Origin: Aurantiochytrium sp. KH105
Taxonomy: Eukaryota > Sar > Bigyra > Thraustochytrida > Thraustochytriidae
Length of the DNA stretch: 64,000 bases
Assembly (NCBI GenBank): GCA_003116975.1
Contig: BGKB01000071.1
Span: 124,001-188,000, forward strand
Reading direction: 5' to 3'
Shown here in pieces: positions 48,583-59,368 of this stretch. How positions within the stretch are numbered: the first letter of the stretch is position 1; each line of letters begins with the position of its first letter. Under the pieces are notes generated by a model, which did not search any database, was not told the DNA's origin, and saw only the letters and a program-made list of their open reading frames with translations. Position numbers and translations under genes: made by a program.

Positions 48583-51500
48583 TCAATCAGGAGAGAGCTC
48601 CAACATATAGCGAATGCGTACCTGCCGTGCTGACGGCACAACAAATTCGCTGCTATCGGCGCGCAATTCGTCGGAACGGCGTGATAAACTCTTGAGTACC
48701 CAATGAAGCTCCGCGAGCGTTGCCTTTGTCTTTGCGCATTGAACGTGAACAATTTGCGCCTTAGGGCCATAAGCAACGATATTGACGCCTTGCTCAGCGT
48801 AAGAAAGTGTTAATGGGTAGCGCGAGTTTGGGTCTTTCATGGCTTCTTCGAGCTTTTGAGAGAACTCGTTCTTCAAAAACGCTTCGCGACATGGGAGCCT
48901 GTCATGATGGCCTTCCAGTTCCGAACCCACTCTGCAGATACCTTCCGATCCAGTCAGCTTCGCTCTCGTTGTCGGATATATTGATGGAAGCACGAGCATC
49001 CAGAGGCGCAAGGTGTCGCTGATCCCCTCCACAGGACCGTACGGCACCTGCATTTCACTCTTATGCAGAGTAATGCGTCTTCGAGCTGGTTGCACTGGTC
49101 CCCGGCGAACCACGCTCGTGATGCGCGATTCGGTCTTGGATGTCTCGATTCCATGCGTCAAGGGCATCGCGCGCCTTGCTCTCACGGTGCGATCAGGTCT
49201 CTGACTCTCGCCAAGAGCAACTTCACACAAGAGAAGAAATCTGCGAGGATCCTTGTAGTCAGAGGGACGCGCGTAGGAAACTGCCTTGTCTGCCATATCT
49301 GAGAAATAAATTCCTCGTCCAAGTGACTGTCCGGTCAATCTAGATGCGTCGCGCGGCTGCACCAGCAAACCGCGGCGTAGGACACTCATCATGTTTGCCG
49401 CGGCCGTTCCGTGCCACAGCAGGCATCGATTGCCCATCGATTCCGGGAACGCAGGGTCGTCAATACGGTCCACCTTTACGACATTTTTGATGACGGTGCA
49501 AAATCTGCCACACTCTGCCTTGGAGGAAGTGGCGGCGAAAAAGTGCTCAATGAGCTGCCGCTCGCGGGATCCGGGTTCGAGGGGAGTCAGCCGCGTCCGC
49601 ATCGCGCGATAGCAATAGAAGAGAGGATTCTCCACCGAGCTTCGCGCGGAGCAAATATGCCGCGCAGTAGAAATGATCTCCATGGACAAAGATGCCGACT
49701 TGAGATTCTCCACGAGTGCTTCTGCTTTCTGGAATGAGGCACATTTTTCATTCGAGAAGTGCTGATGCAGATTTGGGCACATCAAAAGCTTTTCGAATTC
49801 TGCTTGGAGATCTTGCAGAGTCTTGTCGTGGTCCAGCAGGGCATTGCACGATGCGTGTGAAGGCGTCGCGGCGGCTTTCTCTTTCATCCGGAATATGGCG
49901 CGGCACTTTTCTAGCACAGTTTGCGCCTTTACGAGGTTCCTCCAAGCGACTTGCTCGAAGATGATCGAGTTCAATGCTTCGTGCTTAGCGCCGCGCGTTT
50001 CAGGTTTAACTGCGCCTGTAATCGTCTCCAGCAGCCGACACGTCACGGGGGGAAGCGGGCAATGACGGTCCAAAAGCTCTCTGGAGAAAGCCGCATTCTT
50101 CCACAAGAAAAGGTCTTCAGTCTCCTTGTGGTTTTGGACGCCTTGAGACATAAGAGCGGCTGCATCGTCCGGAGAAAGCACGTGACATGCTCTTTTAGCG
50201 CGGTTCCTTCTCGCCGGGGAGGGACTGTCGCCATTCACGTCCCTGTCTTCCCACGCAAACCCAGTCCGTTGCTTGAAGGCTTCTTTGAACGCTGTCATTG
50301 CTGCGATGACGGTTGAAAATGGAGTACACGAGACAGCGAGCTTCCGCATGGCCTTGGCTTCGCCTTCTTGGAGAAGCAGTACATATAGCTTTCGCGTTGG
50401 AACTTCAACGACTTGCAAATGGCAGAAAGTGGGAGTGCTGGACAGCGTCCCTCGTTGTCTTTTGCCTCGAAACGGATTCGTTCCCAGCAAGATGGCGTCC
50501 AGGTAATCATGATGTCTAGGCGAAGCCGTCGGCGCTGCTGCAGAGGATTCGACAGAAGAATCCAGCTCGCCGCATGGTGCCTCGGCAACCTTGACGCCGG
50601 CCAAGCTGGACAGGCCACTACCGCGGATGACACGTGGGCCGCTTATTTGCGGTGACGGGCACGGTCTCGGCACGGGTGACGAGGAAGTAGAGGACGAAGA
50701 TGAGGACGACTGAGTCTCGCCAAGTTTAATGTCAGACGACGAGGCCCGCTCTACGGTATGCACATCCATCTTGCTAGCTCCGGAAGTCTTGCGAGAACCT
50801 TGCGACGTTTGCTCAGCCTGTGTTGATACATGTGCTGGATTTGCGATGTCTGCTCTATCTTCCTGCCTCTGCACCATTTGGTGCAAGTCGCGAAGAAAAG
50901 ATTCGGTTCCGAGGAAGTCGTCGAAGGTGTCTTCAGAGGTGTTCAAGGGTTGAAAAAGGTGTTCGCCGAGCCCGTACTTTTCCATGAAGACCCCGATCTT
51001 GGTGTTGCGGTGGATGGAGCCCAGTGCGATTCGAACACTTTCACTGATACTTGCGCCCTTGCACAAGAGCAGTTCTGCAAGCCTAGCGTTGTCAAAATGA
51101 CCAACAGTGATTGGATTGAGGACCATCTCTAGCGGTGTAACTCCGCTGACGTCTCGGCTATTGATGAGATCCGGCGCCCATTCACCACCCGGTGGACACC
51201 TTTGCTCAAGATCGTGACTGACTCGCGCCGCGAGCTCTCTGTGAGCTTCGAGCCGCAGTGGGCGGAGATGCAAGCGAGGTACCTTCGCGCGGAGCGAGCA
51301 ACCTGCAAGCTCAACCACGTAAAGCCCATTTGGAAGCTGATCCACAACGCGCCCCCCCGCCCAAGGAGGAAGACGTCGTGCCTTGCGTTTGGTAGCCTGT
51401 TGCACGAGAACTAGGTCGTCCGTCTTAAGAAGGGACGTCAGATTCTCGTCGCATCCGCCGACGAGGTCGAATTCCCTGCCCCAATACATCGAGCATGCAG

Positions 51501-54500
51501 TGTCATCCTTTTGTGCAGCCTTGACGAGTTTCTTCAAGGTTTTGCCCGTGTCAAGGGCAAGTCCACTTTCGAGAACGACTCTCGTCGCAAGGCTCGCCGG
51601 GAGACAAATATCGAACGACGCCTGACGACTGTCCTCGCATGGCGCCGAGCCAAAAATCCCGGAAACCCCCTCTCCTCCATCGCAGAGAGTTCCCGCAATC
51701 TTGACCTTGAACGTGTCCATGGTGGTCCGCAGCGTCGCTGGATCAGCCGCGCACTGGGCTTGCCCATTCTTCATTTTGTCCGCACCATCTTTATCCTCGT
51801 CATTCTTGACCCGCGAACGTTTTCGCGACTGTGACGCGAAACACTTGATTCGCCCTGAGATCCCTCTTTCTCGTTTTTTCTTATCGTCTTCAGAAAACTG
51901 TTTCAAAGCCTTTTGCAAACGACGAAGCCAGGCAAGCCTTTGACCGAAAAAGTCCATTTGGAAAATTACACGAAGACCAGAGTGGTCCAACGTCTTTAGC
52001 ATTGAAACGGTGGTAATGCCCGCGTTTCGGAGAGCAACTTGTTCCGCTTGTGGTATTCCGGCGAGGGAATAAATTGTCTGTAAGTCCGAGAGACGCTTCG
52101 CTGCGTCACCCTCCGGGCACCTCTTCGACTTTCCCGCTTCTCCGTAAAGCAATCGCGGCACGAGATCGCAACCCTCTTGTATATCTGACGACCCAGATAC
52201 ACGGTGCCCCGGCCGTTGACGTGAGATACGCATGATTTTCTCTCGTTCGGAGAAAGTACTCACGCCTACCGCACGCAGGGCGGGATGGCTTACGAGTTTG
52301 CGAAACGACTCTAGCGTGCCCATACCGCCTTTCTTCAACTTGGGCATAACGACGGTTGCGTTGATACCAGCACTGTCCAAAAGGATCGCAAGCTCATCAT
52401 GGGCACGTGGACCCGTCGGGAAGTTCCACCTCAGATCCTGAGTCATCCCAACTTTGATTCTCCACACCTCGTCATGGTCCTTGACCAAGATCCCCGGGAC
52501 CCAATTCGCACAGCTACCGAACTGGGCAAGCACAAATGCCCCAGGGCGGCATTTACTCAGCGTTGTTTTGACAGTGTCACGCAACGGAGCATGTAAAGGT
52601 GAACTTCCACGCGATGAAATTATTGTGCTTTTCTCTCCGGAAGAGCGTGCACGCACGCTTCCGAGAAGAAGCTCGGCAACCTCTACGTCGTCGTGTTGGA
52701 CGGCGAGATGCAGCGCGTTCTGCCCATCGCGAAGTGCGCACATGGTTGGATCTGCACGATGCTGAAGCAGCAGCTCAACAAGATCACTGTTCTTCAGCAT
52801 CGCTGCCATCATTAGCGCTGTCAGTCCATCAGCATTGCTGATTCGTTGATTTGGGTTTGCGCCGTGCCACAGTAGCAGGCGAGCCATTTGCGCATCCTGT
52901 GACAGCACAGCATGGTGCAGAGGTGAAAAGCCGTCACCATCACAGTCGTCGCAGCTGGCAAGAAAATCAAGCACAGACGCTGCAACGTCGAGGTTGTGAG
53001 ACTTGGCCGCCTGGCAGAGAAGTGTCGTCTGCAAAACGGAAGTCTTGCTCTCTGAGGATGGTTGGGGATCGCTCTCTGGTAGAGAAGGGTCCGAAGCTTC
53101 CATCAGTGACTTCCGCGACGCCATTAAAGCGGCAAAAGTTCCCGAGGTCCCGCATGAGGTTCGCTCTTCAATCTCGTACTGCTTGTGAAGTGACCGAAAC
53201 AGCTCGGGCTCGCGATCTTTCCGCTCAAGAGGTGCAATGGCTCGGTCCAGCAAGTCGAAGCCATGTTCGCCCTCTGTGGCCACCCATGCCGGACATGCTA
53301 GGAGCGATTGTAATAGCCGCACGGCATCAAAGCGCGCATGCTTGTTGTCGAGAATCAAAGCACAGAGCTCGAAGCTTCCCGACGTCGCAGCTTCCTCCAC
53401 CGCGCTTCGGCCGTTTGACGCGCAAACGTTGGGGTCCACACCGAGCGCGAGTAATGTGCGGGCAATCTCGAGACGAACGTCATCGGTCTCGAAGTCCTTC
53501 TTTGAAAGGGACGCAAGAAGATGTAAAAGGGTTTGACCCGATCCTGGATCCGAGCTGCGGAGCTGATCGTCACTGAGGATTTGCATCAGATTCTTGGCTT
53601 GAAGCAGTTCGCCAGCCTGAACTGCGGCCCGCACGGCCTGGAGAGGGTCTACAAAGCTCTGAAGCAGTTGCACGACCCCAAACATTGACTTTCGTGAGGC
53701 GTAGAGCAACAGCGGCTCACTTCTGAGTTCTTCTTCCTCTACCTCCTCTGTTGAGTCTTGACGAGGGTCACTATCGTCGCTGTCACGTGGCGGACGGGAG
53801 CCCACGGGTCGTCCGCCTCTTCGACTGGGCACTCGCGCACGAATTCCTCTGCCTATCACAGATCCCGACTTGAGTGGCGCAGAGGCACGCTTCTGATGCC
53901 GTACCATCGACATTCGCGCAGCAAAATATGATCTTGATGGTAGCGGGCGATGCTGTCGGGAAGGCTTTGGTGTTGCAGGTTTATATAGAGGAATGTTCAC
54001 GGCGGCCTCGCAGGACTCCACACCAGTAACGAGACATGTACGCGCGAAACTTGCGTGTTTGGTGAGTAAGGCCGTTCCCAATGCAGTGTTTTTCCAATGG
54101 TCCTGTACATCGAGTCTGACACCGCGTCGAAGAATCTCCACACCGCAGTAGTCGGCGCCGCAGGCGGCTGCAAAATGAAGCACAGATCGGCCTGCCTTGT
54201 CGACAACAGACGGGTCTTTGCAGTGAGTCAAGAGGGTTCTCACTGCCAGAACAAAATCTCTCGATCGAGCGGGTTGCACGGGCTGCGAAGATAAAGGTTG
54301 AGACAGCATAGAGTTTAACCGGTTCCCCACAGCTGAACTCAGCACGCGACTTCTTCGTGTCACGCCCCGTACGCAGTCCTTTCGTGATTCGGCTCTTGTT
54401 GAATCGGCTCTCTCGCCCGGTTGTCGGAGCCTTAACAACGAATGGATCTTTTTACTGGCGTGGCGCATTACGCGCTCATCCTCAAAGTAATACATGGGGA

Positions 54501-57500
54501 ATTGGTCTGAAGAAGCAAAATCACAAATCGATCTCCACTCGCCTGTAAATACGACGAAGAGAGGTGTCCAGCCGTTCTTGTCCGCAAGATCGGCACTCGC
54601 CCCTGCCCGAAGCAGAGCGAGTGCTTCGGGGCAGAGACCCCCTTCAGAGACTCCCCAACGAAGGACGTGATGGAGGGGAGTCTGGCCCGCGTGATCCTGG
54701 CTATTAATGGTCGCTGACGACCCAGGGTGGTCCAGTAATATTTGTAGGATCTCCAAGTTTGAGTATATGGCAGCTGCGTGTAAAGGTAAACGTTTGCAAA
54801 GAGGATCTGCAATTGTCAGTAAATCTGGAGCTGCACGCAGCAGATACTCGCAAGTGCGCGGCAAGCCTCTCGCAGCAGCCACCACGAGGAGAGACGTCTC
54901 CTCCTCGGGACGTTCGGGAAGCAATGAAAGGTCGAATTTCTCGTGCATGAACTCAAGAACAGCCGCCACTACCTCGTCCTCCTTCTTTGTACTTGCAGAG
55001 GCAACAAAGTACGCCCATTGCGAAGCAAAGCCACCCCAAGCCTTCCACTCGGCTTCTTCTTCTGTATGCCATTTGAGCTTTGCTTGAGCCATCGCAGCTT
55101 CCTCCTGGGTTGAGGGGCATTGCTCAGGCACAGAAGCCGTGCTCGTATCGGTCGTCGAGACGACATCGTCCGTTTGCGTTCCTACTTTTGCCTTGAGAGT
55201 CTCCAAATACTCGGCACGCTCGTTCTGCGTCGCGTGCCAATGTGCGCTTCCGTGACGAGAAAACCGAGATGCGTGACCAGGTCTAACGTCGATCATCTGA
55301 GCGCCAAAGTCCTGAATTAAAATTCGCAAGAGTTCGCACACATCGGATGCGAAATCGTCATCATCCTCTCCGGCATTGCATTCCTCCAACGCAAAATCGA
55401 TCAGGGTATGAAGAGGAGTTCGTCTTTCGTCATCGAATGGGCGTTGGAGAGTGATCTCTCGACGCTCAGGTGGCGAAAGAAGCGTGGACATGTGCATGAG
55501 TAAGCTTTTCTGAAGTTCTCGATCAGATGTCGCGAGGATGACGTGAACAATGTTGCTGAAATACTCGTCTGAGTTGTTGTCGTCGTGCGTAGCAGCCGTT
55601 ACAACTGGGCGCGTGAACGAAGCTGCGCACTGCTCGAACACAATCTTGAAAATCTCCGTGGTCGCCTCTTGTTCTTTCCTTAAATCCGTCACATGAGGTC
55701 CATGTTGTGATGAAGCTCCTTCCTTGACGGACACTAGGGCGATGCCGACCGGTGTTACACCAATCCGCTGACTCGGTGTCGAAGAATCGTCACAGATAAA
55801 CAACTGAAGCTTCGCAACAGCTCGTAGCGTACCCGGGCAGCGCGCCTCGAATGTTTGAAGAATCTCAAGCATCTTGCAACGATCGACGCAGGCCTCGGAC
55901 ATGAGTGCTAAGAAGATATGCCAGAAAAAATCTGATGCTCGTGGGCTCCGCTGGTCATGCGAAACTTTATATTTTGCACCATGATTCAAGAGCAACTCGA
56001 GCATAGGCACATTGAGCGCGATGGAAGCTAGGTGGATGGCTTGCCACCCGTCGGTCGTACCTGCGTTTGGATCGGCGCCTCGTTGCAGTAGCGCCTGAGC
56101 AAGGGACATCAAGCCGTCGTTATCCTCCTTCGACACATTTGCTGACGCCACGGTCATTAAAATAGAGACACCATTGCAGCACGCGTCATTCGCGTCAAAG
56201 GCGTCCTGGCGATGAAGAAGGATGCACTTGAGAAGGCGCGGTGCACGTTGCATGATGGCGGGCCAGCCGCTAAGACCACCTCGAGATTGGTCCATGGGTA
56301 GCTGCTGGATTTTTTGTACCGCCTCTACGTTGGGAAGCGCGACCTCGGCCTCGCTCTCGAGATGATTCGCTCTCGCTGACTTGGACTTCTTTTGGAGAGT
56401 CGCCGTGAACTCCCGAAACAGTCTGTGCACGAGGGTGCGTTGGCATGCGTCGTGCAATGTAATGTCGACCTCCTTGAGCGGGACGAGCACCTCGGCTACG
56501 AGCATGTGCCGTTTTTGCAATGCCACAGACACAGGGGTTCTGCCCCATTCGTTGGACGGATCGGGAGGCGCTCCGAGACAGAGAAGAACACCGACCACTC
56601 TTTCCCAACCATAGGCTGCCGCATAGTGCAAGGGTGTATTGAGCGCAAGATCCAAAGCCTTAATATCGGCGCCACCGCGATGCACAAGCCAGGCGGCAAC
56701 CTGTTCATGGCCATTCATGCAAGCAATCATGAGAGGCGTGAGTCCACGGTCGGTCTTTGCGTCAACGTGGGCTCCAAACTCGATCAGAAGGCGTGCGGAG
56801 CCGAGATCCCCGACTCGGGCTGCGGCGTGCAGCCCAGTCTCTTTTTGTGGGCCATAGACGTGGTCTGGCTTCGCGCCAAGTTCCAAAAGCGATCGCACAG
56901 TATTTATCTTCCGGTCTGCATCACGTTGAGTGTAAACGGCGTGAACGAGAGCAGTTAAGCCCTTCTTATCTGTAGTCGTAAGCTCACCGCCAAGATCTTG
57001 CTTGGATTTCTGAATAGCATTGACGAGAATTCGCACATTCTCCGCACGAGCGCAGATGGCCGCGGTCATGAGAGGCGTGATTCCAAAGTCGTCCTGGCTT
57101 ACCAGATCCCTGGTGCGCCGACACGCGTCCACTACGACTTGGAAGACACTGGCGTTCTCGTTTGCTGCTCCATAATGCACAACCGTAGCCTTAAAGGCGT
57201 CCTTGGTCATGGCCGAACGGCCTTGTAAGAGGACGCGAGCGCCGTCTGCATCTTCTGCGAGAGCGCTTGCAACATGAAGAATGGTGTACTTGAAGGTCGA
57301 ATCAGTTGCCTGGAGACGACGGGGCGCAAAGCACCAATCGCTGGTCTCGCTTGCCGTGAAGACCAATTCGTCATTGCGGTCAAGTGCATCTTCTTCGTCT
57401 TGAGGCCCAGAAGGCTCTGACTCGGATACGGGCACGGACACGGCGACCCCGGCAGCGGCGAGGCTCAGTTTGCATATGTGAGCAGCGCCTTGGCGGGTCC

Positions 57501-59247
57501 CTTGAATCATGAGGCGCGCAGAAGCCTCACGATGCCCCCAGCGAATGAGACGATCGAGATCTAAAGAGAGATTGGGTAGAATATTGGCTTCGGCAAGTGC
57601 TTTCCACGAGGTTTCCGGAATCGCATCAAAATGCGCAAAGAGATCAAGCGTACCAAGACGCCCCACGTCAAAAAAGTCCTTGCTAAGGGCAATCGTTGAG
57701 CAGAGCTGTCTGCATTGCGCCCGCACCACGCCTTGCGTGGTTTTCTCCGGCGACACATTGTTTACATCCAGTGACGACAAACACTTTACGACATCGAAGC
57801 TTTCAATCTTGAAATTCTCTCGCCAATTTTGATACTTGCCTGCGGGCAACTCCACGGCGGCCTCTCGCTGTGCCGCATCAATATCCCTCGCCCCGTCGTC
57901 TTCAAAGAGAACACCCTTGTGAAGCCTTTCGGAGCAGTTTTTCATGTCGCCAAATAATTCAAAGCCAGCTTGAGGTCGTACTTTGCAAGTTCCGACGTAA
58001 CGCCGAATAAATTCTTGCGCGTTTCGAAAGGGTCTCGCCGCATAAATACTTTCAGGTCTGCGGTGGTCTTCCTCTTCAGAGTCCAGCGAAGGTAGAGACA
58101 TGGGCGAAGACGAAGACGAAGACGTTGACGAGGCGTCATCATTCGAGGCGTCATCATTCGAGGCATCCCTTGAGCCAGAGTCCGCATCGTCCAGTGAACG
58201 GATTTCACGCCGTATACAGTCCAGGAGACTGCGAATGGTATGCGCATTGGCGCCAAAAAGAACGGCACAGTCCAAGCTCTGGAGAAGCACTTCGGCGGAC
58301 ATGGGCAAGCGAAAGACCGACGCCACTGTGTCCGTTGGTTTTCTTGCTTTTTGCCTGCTTTGCGAGAGTGCTTGCTCCAATGGATTGAAATCACCATGTC
58401 GTGCAGCTCGAGCTAGTTCTCGACTCGCTCGATCAAGATCGCCATCAAAGTTCTTGGTCTTGTTGTCGTCATGAAGCAAGACGGAGAGACCCCCAAGAGA
58501 GGACGCAGGAATGATTCCAGAGACCTTATCTTCCACATTCGACTCCACGCCAGGGGACGTCTTAGTCAGAACGCAGATTACTTCGTGGATTTTGCAGACG
58601 CCCGTCATTAGCTCATTGGCACTGTCAAGCACCAGGCCATGTGCGAAATCCAAGTCGGTAGCTCTGACTGCATCCTTTGTGAGCCATACGACAGGGATAT
58701 CGCTCTGCTCGGCAGGTACCATGACTCGAACCCGAGCAAAGCGAACGAGGTTCTCGGTACCTGAATGCACGCGTACGGCGATAATTTCACCTGCAGTAAA
58801 CTCGGCGAAGAGAGCTTCGCGAGCTTGAGGACTGATTGCCGTCTCGCAAGGACTCGCAAAGGCCTTCGCGGATGAGTCAGAATTGCGGTCTGTCTCGATC
58901 TGCGAGACGGCGTTCTCGAGAAGCGCAAGTTTGCGCTTGGCGCTTCGTGTTTTCGGCTTCCTTGCGCCTTGTGGATTCACTGCCGAGGACACGGCGGAAG
59001 CCTCCTCCTCTCTAACAGGAGTCGGCGAGATAGTGGTGCATGAATCGGCGCGTTTTGGCGTCGACGAAGGCGAAGGCGAAGATGCCATGGTCGACGACGC
59101 TGAGACCAGGCGCGGTGAGCGACGAGCAGGGTGAGCTGCGTCTTGTATTCTACGCGTCGCGATCAAATCTCTCTTGGCGCTCCGGGTGCTTGAGGAAGGT
59201 CCTTGCATCCTATGACCCTCGCGGCCAACATGAGGAGATTTCCCCAT
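48583..59247 (-). CDS. Giant ankyrin-repeat PARP (WGR, PARP regulatory and ADP-ribosyltransferase domains)
   Basis: 3,554 residues from ATG 59247, no intron. Order: basic N-terminus; a Tudor-like stretch (~145-220); ankyrin repeats at ~800-925, ~1060, ~1450-1570, ~1680-1745, ~1900-1970 and ~2100-2195 (e.g. GLTPLMIACMNGHEQVAAWLV); a Tudor/agenet-like segment (~2230-2265); a SAM-like domain (~2387-2430); a Lys/Arg-rich, possibly nuclear-targeting segment (~2470); a second Tudor-like segment (~2610-2660); a WGR-like domain (~2940-2995, ending TGFAWEDRD); the helical PARP regulatory domain (~3088-3220); and the catalytic fold. The H-Y-E triad is present: LWHGT (~3277), GRGIYFSDMADKAVSYA (~3313-3325) and SEFVV (~3537). 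Such proteins poly-ADP-ribosylate targets from NAD+, often in DNA repair. The plan resembles nematode PME-5 more than vertebrate tankyrase, because it has WGR and a regulatory domain. About 120 extra residues sit just before the catalytic Glu. Confidence 0.88.
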   Translation of the reverse strand: MGKSPHVGREGHRMQGPSSSTRSAKRDLIATRRIQDAAHPARRSPRLVSASSTMASSPSPSSTPKRADSCTTISPTPVREEEASAVSSAVNPQGARKPKTRSAKRKLALLENAVSQIETDRNSDSSAKAFASPCETAISPQAREALFAEFTAGEIIAVRVHSGTENLVRFARVRVMVPAEQSDIPVVWLTKDAVRATDLDFAHGLVLDSANELMTGVCKIHEVICVLTKTSPGVESNVEDKVSGIIPASSLGGLSVLLHDDNKTKNFDGDLDRASRELARAARHGDFNPLEQALSQSRQKARKPTDTVASVFRLPMSAEVLLQSLDCAVLFGANAHTIRSLLDCIRREIRSLDDADSGSRDASNDDASNDDASSTSSSSSSPMSLPSLDSEEEDHRRPESIYAARPFRNAQEFIRRYVGTCKVRPQAGFELFGDMKNCSERLHKGVLFEDDGARDIDAAQREAAVELPAGKYQNWRENFKIESFDVVKCLSSLDVNNVSPEKTTQGVVRAQCRQLCSTIALSKDFFDVGRLGTLDLFAHFDAIPETSWKALAEANILPNLSLDLDRLIRWGHREASARLMIQGTRQGAAHICKLSLAAAGVAVSVPVSESEPSGPQDEEDALDRNDELVFTASETSDWCFAPRRLQATDSTFKYTILHVASALAEDADGARVLLQGRSAMTKDAFKATVVHYGAANENASVFQVVVDACRRTRDLVSQDDFGITPLMTAAICARAENVRILVNAIQKSKQDLGGELTTTDKKGLTALVHAVYTQRDADRKINTVRSLLELGAKPDHVYGPQKETGLHAAARVGDLGSARLLIEFGAHVDAKTDRGLTPLMIACMNGHEQVAAWLVHRGGADIKALDLALNTPLHYAAAYGWERVVGVLLCLGAPPDPSNEWGRTPVSVALQKRHMLVAEVLVPLKEVDITLHDACQRTLVHRLFREFTATLQKKSKSARANHLESEAEVALPNVEAVQKIQQLPMDQSRGGLSGWPAIMQRAPRLLKCILLHRQDAFDANDACCNGVSILMTVASANVSKEDNDGLMSLAQALLQRGADPNAGTTDGWQAIHLASIALNVPMLELLLNHGAKYKVSHDQRSPRASDFFWHIFLALMSEACVDRCKMLEILQTFEARCPGTLRAVAKLQLFICDDSSTPSQRIGVTPVGIALVSVKEGASSQHGPHVTDLRKEQEATTEIFKIVFEQCAASFTRPVVTAATHDDNNSDEYFSNIVHVILATSDRELQKSLLMHMSTLLSPPERREITLQRPFDDERRTPLHTLIDFALEECNAGEDDDDFASDVCELLRILIQDFGAQMIDVRPGHASRFSRHGSAHWHATQNERAEYLETLKAKVGTQTDDVVSTTDTSTASVPEQCPSTQEEAAMAQAKLKWHTEEEAEWKAWGGFASQWAYFVASASTKKEDEVVAAVLEFMHEKFDLSLLPERPEEETSLLVVAAARGLPRTCEYLLRAAPDLLTIADPLCKRLPLHAAAIYSNLEILQILLDHPGSSATINSQDHAGQTPLHHVLRWGVSEGGLCPEALALLRAGASADLADKNGWTPLFVVFTGEWRSICDFASSDQFPMYYFEDERVMRHASKKIHSLLRLRQPGERADSTRAESRKDCVRGVTRRSRVLSSAVGNRLNSMLSQPLSSQPVQPARSRDFVLAVRTLLTHCKDPSVVDKAGRSVLHFAAACGADYCGVEILRRGVRLDVQDHWKNTALGTALLTKHASFARTCLVTGVESCEAAVNIPLYKPATPKPSRQHRPLPSRSYFAARMSMVRHQKRASAPLKSGSVIGRGIRARVPSRRGGRPVGSRPPRDSDDSDPRQDSTEEVEEEELRSEPLLLYASRKSMFGVVQLLQSFVDPLQAVRAAVQAGELLQAKNLMQILSDDQLRSSDPGSGQTLLHLLASLSKKDFETDDVRLEIARTLLALGVDPNVCASNGRSAVEEAATSGSFELCALILDNKHARFDAVRLLQSLLACPAWVATEGEHGFDLLDRAIAPLERKDREPELFRSLHKQYEIEERTSCGTSGTFAALMASRKSLMEASDPSLPESDPQPSSESKTSVLQTTLLCQAAKSHNLDVAASVLDFLASCDDCDGDGFSPLHHAVLSQDAQMARLLLWHGANPNQRISNADGLTALMMAAMLKNSDLVELLLQHRADPTMCALRDGQNALHLAVQHDDVEVAELLLGSVRARSSGEKSTIISSRGSSPLHAPLRDTVKTTLSKCRPGAFVLAQFGSCANWVPGILVKDHDEVWRIKVGMTQDLRWNFPTGPRAHDELAILLDSAGINATVVMPKLKKGGMGTLESFRKLVSHPALRAVGVSTFSEREKIMRISRQRPGHRVSGSSDIQEGCDLVPRLLYGEAGKSKRCPEGDAAKRLSDLQTIYSLAGIPQAEQVALRNAGITTVSMLKTLDHSGLRVIFQMDFFGQRLAWLRRLQKALKQFSEDDKKKRERGISGRIKCFASQSRKRSRVKNDEDKDGADKMKNGQAQCAADPATLRTTMDTFKVKIAGTLCDGGEGVSGIFGSAPCEDSRQASFDICLPASLATRVVLESGLALDTGKTLKKLVKAAQKDDTACSMYWGREFDLVGGCDENLTSLLKTDDLVLVQQATKRKARRLPPWAGGRVVDQLPNGLYVVELAGCSLRAKVPRLHLRPLRLEAHRELAARVSHDLEQRCPPGGEWAPDLINSRDVSGVTPLEMVLNPITVGHFDNARLAELLLCKGASISESVRIALGSIHRNTKIGVFMEKYGLGEHLFQPLNTSEDTFDDFLGTESFLRDLHQMVQRQEDRADIANPAHVSTQAEQTSQGSRKTSGASKMDVHTVERASSSDIKLGETQSSSSSSSTSSSPVPRPCPSPQISGPRVIRGSGLSSLAGVKVAEAPCGELDSSVESSAAAPTASPRHHDYLDAILLGTNPFRGKRQRGTLSSTPTFCHLQVVEVPTRKLYVLLLQEGEAKAMRKLAVSCTPFSTVIAAMTAFKEAFKQRTGFAWEDRDVNGDSPSPARRNRAKRACHVLSPDDAAALMSQGVQNHKETEDLFLWKNAAFSRELLDRHCPLPPVTCRLLETITGAVKPETRGAKHEALNSIIFEQVAWRNLVKAQTVLEKCRAIFRMKEKAAATPSHASCNALLDHDKTLQDLQAEFEKLLMCPNLHQHFSNEKCASFQKAEALVENLKSASLSMEIISTARHICSARSSVENPLFYCYRAMRTRLTPLEPGSRERQLIEHFFAATSSKAECGRFCTVIKNVVKVDRIDDPAFPESMGNRCLLWHGTAAANMMSVLRRGLLVQPRDASRLTGQSLGRGIYFSDMADKAVSYARPSDYKDPRRFLLLCEVALGESQRPDRTVRARRAMPLTHGIETSKTESRITSVVRRGPVQPARRRITLHKSEMQVPYGPVEGISDTLRLWMLVLPSIYPTTRAKLTGSEGICRVGSELEGHHDRLPCREAFLKNEFSQKLEEAMKDPNSRYPLTLSYAEQGVNIVAYGPKAQIVHVQCAKTKATLAELHWVLKSLSRRSDELRADSSEFVVPSARQVRIRYMLELSPD

Positions 59248-59334
59248 GTTCGCTCGACGACGATACACTGATCACTCAAAGCTCGCAAGCTCACGCGCGA
59301 GTGCGAGAGACTACTCCCGCGAGGTCAACAGGCC

Positions 59335-59336
59335 AG

Positions 59337-59368
<32 letters not shown>
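59335..59368. repeat. (CAGG)n tetranucleotide array
   Basis: About eight CAGG units, ~90 bp upstream of the PARP start codon. Same motif as the array at 2783-2813. Confidence 0.9.
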
